Of a DNA stretch of 64,000 bases, positions 51,577 through 60,128 are shown piece after piece. Where the stretch lies: the NCBI RefSeq assembly GCF_003240585.1, contig NZ_PCDP01000038.1, positions 124,001 through 188,000 of the forward strand, given 5' to 3'. The number at the start of each line of letters is the position of its first letter. The stretch's first letter is position 1. The translations under genes and the position numbers were made by a program. Source of the DNA: Arminella tubonensis. GTDB taxonomy: Bacteria; Pseudomonadota; Alphaproteobacteria; Rhizobiales; Rhizobiaceae. The notes beneath the pieces are model-generated. The model saw only the letters and a list, made by a program, of their open reading frames with translations. It had not been told where the DNA came from and did no database searches.

Positions 51577-51659
51577 CGGCGCACAGAAGATAGCCCTCAC
51601 CCTGAGGTGCGGAGCGGCCTGAGCTTGCGAAGGGCTGGAGCCTCGAAGGGCGAGGGCGG
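51577..51659 (+). repeat. 83-bp direct repeat, copy 2
   Basis: Second exact copy, 222 bases after the first. The bases between and before the copies also repeat in degenerate form: GAAAAAGCAAACGCTCTCA occurs near 51268 and 51500, with a variant near 51455. The whole block 51161-51774 (614 bases) is therefore repeat-derived and holds no gene that I can support. Confidence 0.85.
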
Positions 51660-51774
51660 GCGGTGTCCCGCTGTGGCGTCTAGCCGCGCACGGCGAGGGC
51701 GGGTGGTGGGGCGGCTCGACGATGTTTGAATCAGCCCCCCTCACCCGATCGCAACCCGCCATTCACGTGGAGGA

Positions 51775-53985
51775 TCACGCCGCCTTGCTCACCCCATATG
51801 GATCGAACCGGCCATAGAACGTCTCGCCCTTGGCGGCCATCTCCTTCAGGAGCGGCGTCGGCTGGAAGCGTTCGCCGTAGGCGCTTGCCAGCGTTTCGCA
51901 GAGGGCGACGAAGGTCTTGAGGCCCATGCCGTCGATGTAGCTGAGCGTGCCGCCGGTGTAGGGGGCGAAGCCGAAGCCGAGGATGGAGCCGACGTCGGCC
52001 TCGCGGGGGTCGGTGACGATGCCTTCCTCGATGGTGCGGGCGGCTTCGAGGGCGATCGTGACCAGCAGGCGCTGCTTCAGCACCTTGACGTCGACCTCGT
52101 CGGGCTTCTTCTGCGGATAGAATTCCTTGAGGCCGGGCCAAAGCGTCTTCTTGGCCGGTTTCGCCGGATAATCGTAGAAACCCTTGCCGTTCTTGCGGCC
52201 CCGGCGGTCGAGGTCGTCGACCATCTTGTTGATCAGCGCCAGGTGCTTTGGATCGATAGCCTCGGGGCCGAGGTCGGCGACGGTTGCCTTGAGTATCTTC
52301 TGGCTGAGGTCGACGGCGACTTCATCGTTGAGAGACAGTGGGCCGACCGGCATGCCGGCCATCTTCGCGGCGTTCTCGATCATAGCTGCCGGCACGCCTT
52401 CGATCAGCATGTCGTAGGCTTCGTGGATGTAGCGGAAGACGCAGCGATTGACGTAAAAGCCGCGCGTGTCGTTGACGACGATCGGGGTTTTCTTGATGGC
52501 GGCAACGAAATCTAGCGCGACGGCCAGCGCCCGGTCGCCGGTTTCCTTGCCGAGGATGACCTCGGTCAGCATCATTTTCTCGACGGGCGAGAAGAAGTGG
52601 ATGCCGATGAAGTCCTTCGGACGCTTCGAGCTCTTGGCGAGGCCCGATATGGGCAGGGTCGAGGTGTTGGAGGCGAAGAGGGCGCCTTCCGGCAGCACGG
52701 CTTCGACAGCCTCGATGACCGCCTTCTTGACGTCGCGGTCCTCGAATACCGCCTCGATCACCAGATCGGCGTCCTTCAGGTCGTGGTAGTCGGCAGATGG
52801 AGTGATATTGGCGAGCAGTGCGGTTGCCTCGTCCTGCGTTAGTCTTTCCTTACCGATTGAGTCCTTCACCAGGCCTTCGGAATGAGTCTTTCCCTTCGTC
52901 GCGGCGTCCATGTCGCGATCGATCAGGGTGACCCGGATGCCTGCCGCTGCGGTGACGTAGGCGATCGAAGCGCCCATGAAACCGGCGCCGACGATGCCGA
53001 CATGCTTCAGCTGCGACTTCGGCTGGTCCTTCGGGCGGCGGGCGCCCTTGCCGAGTTCCTGCATGGAGACGAACAGCGAGCGGATCATCGAGAAGGCTTC
53101 GGTGGTCTGCAGAACTTGCGTGAAATAGCGCTGCTCGATCTTCAGCGCGGTGTCGAACGGCACCTGCAGGCCTTCGTAGACACATTTGAGGATTGCCAGC
53201 GCGCCGGGATAATTGCCTGCCGTCTCGCGGCGGAGAATGGCTGGCGCTGCCGGCCAGAGCTGCGCCGAGGCCGGTGTCCAGATGCCGCCGCCGGGGACTT
53301 TATAGCCCCGTTCGTCCCATGGGGCGATCGGCTTCAGGCCATCCTTGATCATCTGCTTGGCCGCCGGGATCAGCTGATCCGGGTCGACCACCTGATGGAC
53401 GAGGTTCATGGCCTTGGCGCGCGCTGGCGTCAGCGACGAGCCCGTCGTCATCATCTGCAGGGCATCCTGCGCATTGGCGAGGCGCGAGACGCGCTGCGTG
53501 CCGCCGGCACCCGGGAAGATGCCGACCTTCACCTCCGGCAGTGCGAGCTTGACGCTCTTCGCATTCGAGGCAACCCGGCCATGGCAGGCGAGCGACATTT
53601 CCAGCGCGCCGCCCATGCAGGTGCCGTTGATGGCCGATACCCATGGCTTGCCGCAAGTTTCGAGCTTGCGGAACAGACCGGTCATGCGGCCGACAAGGTC
53701 GAAGAGTTTCTGCGCCGCTGTCGCCGGGTCGCGAGCTTTTTCGTCATGATAGAAGGTGAACATCGACTTGATCATCGACAGGTCGGCGCCGCCGGAGAAG
53801 GAGGATTTCCCCGACGTGATCACAACGCCCTTGATGCCGGCGTCGGCAACCGTCGCGTCGATGATGGCGTCGAGCTCGTCCATCACCTCAGGCGTGAAGA
53901 CGTTCATCGATTTGCCGGGCATGTCCCAGGTGACGAGGGCGATATTGTCGGCGTCGGTTTCCAAGGTGAAATTTGTGTAAGTCAT
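51775..53985 (-). CDS. fadJ: Bifunctional enoyl-CoA hydratase / 3-hydroxyacyl-CoA dehydrogenase (FadJ-like)
   Basis: A 736-residue beta-oxidation enzyme that hydrates enoyl-CoA and oxidises the 3-hydroxyacyl-CoA formed. The N-terminal crotonase half has 'SFSGGADLSMIKSMF' and the two catalytic Glu regions ('NGTCMGGALEMSLACHGRVA' and 'LPEVKVGIFPGAGGTQRVSR'). The C-terminal half has the NAD+ loop 'VGIVGAGFMGASIAYVTAA' and the His region 'DFIGIHFFSPVEKMMLTEVI'. It follows the thiolase by 13 bases, the usual partner for the trifunctional cycle. Confidence 0.95.
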   Translation of the reverse strand: MTYTNFTLETDADNIALVTWDMPGKSMNVFTPEVMDELDAIIDATVADAGIKGVVITSGKSSFSGGADLSMIKSMFTFYHDEKARDPATAAQKLFDLVGRMTGLFRKLETCGKPWVSAINGTCMGGALEMSLACHGRVASNAKSVKLALPEVKVGIFPGAGGTQRVSRLANAQDALQMMTTGSSLTPARAKAMNLVHQVVDPDQLIPAAKQMIKDGLKPIAPWDERGYKVPGGGIWTPASAQLWPAAPAILRRETAGNYPGALAILKCVYEGLQVPFDTALKIEQRYFTQVLQTTEAFSMIRSLFVSMQELGKGARRPKDQPKSQLKHVGIVGAGFMGASIAYVTAAAGIRVTLIDRDMDAATKGKTHSEGLVKDSIGKERLTQDEATALLANITPSADYHDLKDADLVIEAVFEDRDVKKAVIEAVEAVLPEGALFASNTSTLPISGLAKSSKRPKDFIGIHFFSPVEKMMLTEVILGKETGDRALAVALDFVAAIKKTPIVVNDTRGFYVNRCVFRYIHEAYDMLIEGVPAAMIENAAKMAGMPVGPLSLNDEVAVDLSQKILKATVADLGPEAIDPKHLALINKMVDDLDRRGRKNGKGFYDYPAKPAKKTLWPGLKEFYPQKKPDEVDVKVLKQRLLVTIALEAARTIEEGIVTDPREADVGSILGFGFAPYTGGTLSYIDGMGLKTFVALCETLASAYGERFQPTPLLKEMAAKGETFYGRFDPYGVSKAA

Positions 53986-53998
53986 GACTAACTCTCCC

Positions 53999-55207
<1,209 letters not shown>

Positions 55208-55247
55208 GTTTTCGTCTCCCTGCGGCGGTGAGGCCGGTGATTTAATA

Positions 55248-55393
55248 CCTTCTCCCCCGCGGGGAGAAGGTGGCCCCGAAGGGGTCGGATGAAGGGGCGG
55301 CAAACTCGGCTTTGCTTTGGCGCAGCCGCTCGTTCCTTCGTCGCTCAGCCCCCTCATCTGTCCTTCGGACATCTTCTCCCCGCTGGGGAGAAG
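55248..55393. repeat. Compound inverted-repeat element between two beta-oxidation genes
   Basis: Each end is a hairpin: CCTTCTCCCC/GGGGAGAAGG (55248-55270) and CTTCTCCCC/GGGGAGAAG (55373-55393). The flanks of the two hairpins are themselves inverted copies (GGATGAAGGGGC against GCCCCCTCATC), so the whole can fold into one large structure. Elements of this sequence are widespread in rhizobia. It splits the acyl-CoA dehydrogenase from the thiolase. Confidence 0.8.
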
Positions 55394-55404
55394 AGGGAAT
55401 CCAT

Positions 55405-57201
55405 TTAAAATGCCTCGGCCGCCAGTTCCATCATCGTATCGGCTCCTGCCTCGATCCGAGTCTTGCGCAGCGCCGTTTCAGGCATGATGCGCTCCATGTA
55501 GAACTTTGCCGTGACAAGCTTGTTCTTCAGAAACTCTTCGCGCCCGGCGGCGCCGGATGCAAGGCCGTCGTTCGCTGCCTTGGCCATCTTCGCCCACATA
55601 TACCCGAGGACGACGAGGCCGAGGAGGTGCATGTAGTCGGTGGAGCCGGCGCCGGCGTTGTCTGGTTTTGCCATGGCGTTCTGCATGAACCACATGGTCG
55701 CCGCCTGGGCATCGTTCAAGCCCTTCTTCAGGTGCTTGGTGTAGAAGCTCAGGGTATCGTCGGCGCGGTTTTCCTCGCAGAAATCGCCGATCTCCTTGAA
55801 CAGAGCCATGACGGCGCGGCCGCCGTTCAGGCCGAGCTTGCGGCCGACGAGGTCGAGAGCCTGAATGCCGTTGGCGCCTTCGTAGATCATGGTGATGCGG
55901 GCATCGCGGACGTACTGGCTCATGCCATGTTCCTCGATATAGCCGTGGCCGCCGAAGACCTGCTGCGCCATCACGGCGTGATCGAAGCCCTTGTCGGTCA
56001 TCACGCCTTTCAGGATCGGCGTCACCAGCCCGAGGATGTCATCGGCCGTTTGCCGCTCCTTCTCGTCGCTTGCGCGGTGGGCGATGTCCGATTTCAGCGC
56101 CGTCCAGAGCATGAAAGCGCGGCCTGCCTCGTTGAAGGCGCGGATGGTCATCAATGTTCGGCGAATGTCGGGATGAACGATAATCGGATCGGCCTTCTTA
56201 TCAGGCGCCTTGGCACCGGAAAGCGAGCGGCCCTGAAGGCGATCGCGGGCGTAGGCGGCGGCGTTCTGATAGGCGATCTCGGCGATTGCCACGCCCTGCA
56301 GGCCGACGCTGAGGCGGGCTTCGTTCATCATCACGAACATGGCGTTGAGGCCGCGATTTTCAGCGCCGATCAGGTAGCCCGTGGCATCGTCGTAATTCAT
56401 GACGCAGGTGGCGTTGGCGTGGATCCCCATCTTGTGCTCGATGGCGCCGCAGGAAACGCCGTTGCGTGCGCCAAGCGAACCGTCCTTCTCGACCAGGAAT
56501 TTCGGGACGATGAACAGAGAGATACCCTTGGTTCCCTCCGGCGCGCCCTCGATGCGGGCAAGCACCAGATGGACGATATTGTCGGTCATGTCGTGTTCGC
56601 CGGCGGAGATGAATATCTTCTGGCCTGTGAGTTTGTAGCTGCCATCGCCTTGGGGAACCGCCTTGGTGCGCAGCAGGCCGAGGTCGGTGCCGCAATGGGG
56701 CTCGGTCAGGTTCATGGTGCCGGACCATGTTCCATCGACCATCTTCGGCAGGTAGGTTGCCTTCTGCTCTTCGGAGCCGTGGACGATAATTGCGGCAATC
56801 GCGCCCTGCGTCAGGCCCGGATACATCATCAGCGACATGTTGGCAGCCGAGGTATATTCGCCGACGGCGACATGCAAGGTGTAGGGCAGCCCCTGCCCGC
56901 CAAACTCTTCAGGCACCGCAAGACCGATCCAGCCGCCCTCGCGATAGGCCTTGTAGGCGTCCTTGAAGCCATCAGGGGTCGTGACCGTCGCGTCGCTGTT
57001 CCTGACGCAGCCTTCCTGGTCGCCGGAATAATTGAGCGGCAGGAGCATTTCTTCGGCAAGCTTGCCCGCCTCGCCGAGGATCGCCTCGATCATGTCGGGC
57101 GTGGCATCCGCGAAGCCCGGGAGATTGTTGTAACGCTCGAGGCCAAGCACGTCGTTGAGGACGAAGAGCGTGTCGTTCACCGGAGCCTTGTAGACTGCCA
57201 T
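55405..57201 (-). CDS. Acyl-CoA dehydrogenase
   Basis: An FAD enzyme of 598 residues that makes the trans-2-enoyl-CoA in the first step of beta-oxidation. The start at 57201 ('MAVYKAPVNDTLFVLNDVLG') follows GGAGGA; the frame continues upstream only through an operator-like palindrome. Features include 'GAIAAIIVHGSEEQKATYLP', 'GTMNLTEPHCGTDLGLLRTK', and the catalytic Glu in 'RITMIYEGANGIQALDLVGR'. About 600 residues is the long form with an extra C-terminal domain. With thiolase and fadJ it completes a fatty-acid unit. Confidence 0.94.
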   Translation of the reverse strand: MAVYKAPVNDTLFVLNDVLGLERYNNLPGFADATPDMIEAILGEAGKLAEEMLLPLNYSGDQEGCVRNSDATVTTPDGFKDAYKAYREGGWIGLAVPEEFGGQGLPYTLHVAVGEYTSAANMSLMMYPGLTQGAIAAIIVHGSEEQKATYLPKMVDGTWSGTMNLTEPHCGTDLGLLRTKAVPQGDGSYKLTGQKIFISAGEHDMTDNIVHLVLARIEGAPEGTKGISLFIVPKFLVEKDGSLGARNGVSCGAIEHKMGIHANATCVMNYDDATGYLIGAENRGLNAMFVMMNEARLSVGLQGVAIAEIAYQNAAAYARDRLQGRSLSGAKAPDKKADPIIVHPDIRRTLMTIRAFNEAGRAFMLWTALKSDIAHRASDEKERQTADDILGLVTPILKGVMTDKGFDHAVMAQQVFGGHGYIEEHGMSQYVRDARITMIYEGANGIQALDLVGRKLGLNGGRAVMALFKEIGDFCEENRADDTLSFYTKHLKKGLNDAQAATMWFMQNAMAKPDNAGAGSTDYMHLLGLVVLGYMWAKMAKAANDGLASGAAGREEFLKNKLVTAKFYMERIMPETALRKTRIEAGADTMMELAAEAF

Positions 57202-57264
57202 CGTTCGAATTCCTCCAATTCCCGCGACCGGGTTGCCAAATCCAGCGTTCGACCGTTCATACAA

Positions 57265-57294
57265 AATATTGACGTGCGCGTAAACGTCAATATT
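57265..57294. promoter_or_regulatory. Perfect 11-bp inverted repeat, probable operator of the beta-oxidation unit
   Basis: AATATTGACGT and ACGTCAATATT flank an 8-base centre 64 bases upstream of the acyl-CoA dehydrogenase start. The core, GACGT with CGTAAACGTC, resembles the sites of MerR-type regulators of fatty- and branched-chain-acid catabolism in proteobacteria. No regulator gene is next to it, so the identity of the binder is inference. Confidence 0.6.
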
Positions 57295-57357
57295 GCGTGA
57301 TGATGGATATTTGCGACGACGCCAGCACAACGGCCGAACAATCAGGTCGGCAGCATT

Positions 57358-58272
57358 TCACCGCGCGTTGCGCAGATCGTCGGCAATCACCTCATTCAGC
57401 ACGCGTTGCGCGTTTTTCGCCTCCGCAGAATTGGTGCCGGGGAGTGCTGCAAGGACGATCAGCGCTTTCCACAATGTCCAGCCGCGTCCGCGCGCCCACA
57501 TGGCCTCGTCGCCGGGCATTGCTTTCCGGAATGCCCGGCGGCTTTCGTCGTGGAAGAATGTCCAGGCGATCGCAAGGTCGCATGCCGGATCTCCGACGCC
57601 TGAGGTTCCAAAATCGATGACCGCGGTCAGTCGTCCCTCGTCGACAAGCAGATTTCCCGGGCTGACGTCACCATGGAACCAGACCGGAGTGCCGCGCCAC
57701 TCTGCAGCCAGCGCCGTCTCCCAAATGGCGGTCGCGGCGACGGTGTCGATCCTGTCGCCGAGGACGGAGATCGCCTGTCGCGTTTCGCCGTCATAGACTG
57801 TCAGCGAGCCACCGCGATGGAAATTGTGCCTCCCGGGCGGAGGGCCGTCCGATGCGTCGACCCGTTGAAGGCATGTGAGGAACTCTGCGAGCGACGCCGC
57901 GAATTGGGCGAGATCCTTGATATTCCCCTGCGCGACTATCGTTCCTTCAAGCCAGCGGTAGATCGACCAAGGCCACATGTAGCCCTCGCCTGGAGCACCC
58001 ATGGCCAAGGGCGCGGGAATCGGCAGGGGCAAAAGCGGTGCGAGCTTCGGCAGCCAGCGATGCTCCTTTTCTACCTGAAGCGCGTATTGCTCGGCACTCG
58101 GCAGCCGCACGGTCATTTGCTCGCCAAGATGAAACGTCCTGTTATCCCATCCGCCAGATGAGACTGGGGTGATCGGCAGGTGTGCCCAGCGGGGAAATTG
58201 CGTCGCAACCAGCCTCGCGACGAGCGCTACGCCGATATCGACCTTGTCGCCGGAATTTATCACTGCTCGCAC
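57358..58272 (-). CDS. APH-family small-molecule phosphotransferase
   Basis: A 304-residue kinase of the aminoglycoside-phosphotransferase/choline-kinase fold. The ATP-lobe Lys region is weak, but the catalytic loop 'WFHGDVSPGNLLVDEG' (His-Gly-Asp...Asn) and the metal motif 'VIDFGTSGVGDPACDLAIAW' are intact. Members phosphorylate antibiotics, homoserine, choline or sugars. The substrate is not evident; resistance is only one possibility. The GTG start lies 3 bases after the decarboxylase stop, so the two are probably in one transcript. Confidence 0.86.
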   Translation of the reverse strand: MRAVINSGDKVDIGVALVARLVATQFPRWAHLPITPVSSGGWDNRTFHLGEQMTVRLPSAEQYALQVEKEHRWLPKLAPLLPLPIPAPLAMGAPGEGYMWPWSIYRWLEGTIVAQGNIKDLAQFAASLAEFLTCLQRVDASDGPPPGRHNFHRGGSLTVYDGETRQAISVLGDRIDTVAATAIWETALAAEWRGTPVWFHGDVSPGNLLVDEGRLTAVIDFGTSGVGDPACDLAIAWTFFHDESRRAFRKAMPGDEAMWARGRGWTLWKALIVLAALPGTNSAEAKNAQRVLNEVIADDLRNAR

Positions 58273-58275
58273 CCG

Positions 58276-59691
58276 TCAGAAATTGGAGCGATCGGAGCGG
58301 ACAGCTCGATAGGCCCTGATGATGACCTCTGCCGCGTGCTCCGCCTGGTCGAGGTCGGTCTGGAAGTTGCTGACGGAGAGACGCATGATCTGATCGCCGC
58401 GCCAGATCGCGCCGCCGGCAAATATGGTCCCGTCCTCCTGCAATGCGCGGATGGTCTGTTGTGTCACCGCATCAGCCTGTTCTTTTGCCAGACCGGCGCC
58501 GAAACGGATGATCACCTGGTTCAGCACGACGTCGTTCAAGACGACGATCCCTGGCTCGGCGGACAGCCTTTCGGCGATCAGTGCCGCTGCCGCGCAGTCC
58601 TGCTCGACAAGTGCCGTGACGCCCTCCCACCCCAGATACTTGAGCATCGCCCATGTCGGGAAACCTCGCGCGCGTCGCGATAGTTCGGGGACATAATGGG
58701 AAGGATCGCGCTCGCCCTCCGAGGCGAATGGCAGATAGCTGGCCGCGATCGTCATCGCCCGGCGATGCGCCACTTCGTCGCGAACGATCGCGTAGCCGCT
58801 GTCGTAGGGCGTCTGCAGCCATTTATGGCCGTCTGTCGCCCAGCTGTCGGCAAGCTCAATTCCGGCAGTCAGGCGGCCTGTGCGCGGTGAAACCTGTGCC
58901 CAGAGCCCGAAGGCGCCGTCGACATGGACCCAGGCGCCGTGGCTTTTTGCGAGCGGCACCAGCGCCGCAAAGTTGTCGCACGCGCCCGTGTTGATCTGGC
59001 CGGCCTGCAATATCGCGATCATCGGCCCTTGGGCAGCACCCAGCGCACGTGCGAACGCATCGGGCAAAATTCGCCCTTGGCCGTCGGTCTCGATGCGAAC
59101 GACGCGGTCATGTCCGAGACCGAGGAACTGCAGGGCGGAGAATACGGTTGTGTGGGCATCGTCGCCAATCAGCACCGTGATCGGCGGCGCACCGAAGAGG
59201 CCCTGGGTGTCCGGGTCCCAGCCTCGTTCTCTCAGAACTGCCCCGCGCGCGGCCGCCAGGCAGGTGAAATTGGCAACGGTCGCACCGGTGACGAAACCAA
59301 CCGAACTCTCCGGCGGCAGGCGCAGGAGATCGAGCAGCCAGCGCGCCGCCACCGTTTCTGCCGCCGCCGCGGACGGTGCTGCCGTGTGGTTGCCGGTATT
59401 CTGACCCCAGGCGGACGTCAACATGTCTGCCGCGACCCCCATCGGATGAGAGCCGCCTATCACCCAGGCAAAAAACCGTGGGCCAGTGGTCATATGCAGG
59501 CCGGGCTCGGCCTTGGCCACGAGCTCGTCGAGAAGCTGTTCCATCTGCGAACCGTGAAGGGGCAGGTCTTCCGAAAAGACCGAGAGCGAGGCGGCGTAGT
59601 CGCGCAAGGGCCTCTGTTTGCGATCGCTTACGGTCTCGCGAAATGCGGCGGCATGGCCTGCAGCCTTTGAAAACAATGTCCTGAGATCCAC
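58276..59691 (-). CDS. PLP-dependent group II amino-acid decarboxylase
   Basis: A 471-residue fold-type I decarboxylase, starting at GTG 59689-59691 behind a G-rich site; an upstream start at 59736 is possible. It shows 'GPRFFAWVIGGSHPMGVAAD', 'GFVTGATVANFTCLAAAR', the pyridine-ring Asp in 'WVHVDGAFGLWAQ' and the PLP-Lys in 'SWATDGHKWLQTPYD', as in aromatic-L-amino-acid, glutamate and related decarboxylases. The substrate is not clear. It is followed by the APH-type kinase. Confidence 0.9.
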   Translation of the reverse strand: MDLRTLFSKAAGHAAAFRETVSDRKQRPLRDYAASLSVFSEDLPLHGSQMEQLLDELVAKAEPGLHMTTGPRFFAWVIGGSHPMGVAADMLTSAWGQNTGNHTAAPSAAAAETVAARWLLDLLRLPPESSVGFVTGATVANFTCLAAARGAVLRERGWDPDTQGLFGAPPITVLIGDDAHTTVFSALQFLGLGHDRVVRIETDGQGRILPDAFARALGAAQGPMIAILQAGQINTGACDNFAALVPLAKSHGAWVHVDGAFGLWAQVSPRTGRLTAGIELADSWATDGHKWLQTPYDSGYAIVRDEVAHRRAMTIAASYLPFASEGERDPSHYVPELSRRARGFPTWAMLKYLGWEGVTALVEQDCAAAALIAERLSAEPGIVVLNDVVLNQVIIRFGAGLAKEQADAVTQQTIRALQEDGTIFAGGAIWRGDQIMRLSVSNFQTDLDQAEHAAEVIIRAYRAVRSDRSNF

Positions 59692-60128
59692 GTTCCCATC
59701 CCCCCCGAGACGTTCCCGGCCCGTGCCCCGAGCCACAAGCTCCCATAGAAAACCGGTCCCTCAATTCTACGGGCTTTTGTTGGTGCAGGCAAAGCCGGCG
59801 GCCTTATTCTCGCCAGGCCATTGGTTGTCCTCGATAATTTCGAGCCGCGCGCCGCAATACAGAACAAAAGGTTAAAAAAATTTCCCAGAAGTTAACGGCT
59901 TGTTTACCACGTTTCGTGAATTGTGCGGGATGAGCGACGATGATCCGTGTTCCTGCGGCGATGGGCTGCAATATCAAGGAATGCAACTATGGTCATCCAG
60001 CTTCAGGAAAGTCTAATAAACTAAGACTTTCGAGTAGTTCGCGACGGTTCCGGCCTTTGGGGCGACAGAACAGTGCGAGCGATACTGGAAACGGCCCGCA
60101 CGGGTTCAACGTCGAAGCGAGCAAGAAG
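59692..60128. promoter_or_regulatory. Upstream region of podJ
   Basis: About 440 bases. An open frame in phase with podJ runs through the right part from 59940 but shows no conserved sequence and no good ribosome-binding site. The AT-rich stretch 59868-59915 is the most likely promoter and includes a CtrA-like site. Confidence 0.45.
59892..59908 (+). promoter_or_regulatory. CtrA-like binding site upstream of podJ
   Basis: TTAA-N7-TTTACC, one base off the alphaproteobacterial CtrA consensus TTAA-N7-TTAACC, in an AT-rich segment. CtrA-type cell-cycle control of a polar organiser gene would make sense; binding is unproven. Confidence 0.4.

Noticed and set aside
55270..57300. A 676-codon frame antisense to the acyl-CoA dehydrogenase
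   Set aside because: Starts inside the palindromic repeat and mirrors the dehydrogenase gene; no recognisable domain.
57358..58272. Aminoglycoside resistance determinant
   Set aside because: The kinase motifs fit a broad family. There is no mobile element or resistance context, so a resistance call would be over-reading.
59940..60128. A 63-residue N-terminal extension of PodJ
   Set aside because: No ribosome-binding site and no conserved sequence. The family-like start 'MSGSRSIPPTSDRTSLDAL' is at 60129. I kept the extension only as an alternative.
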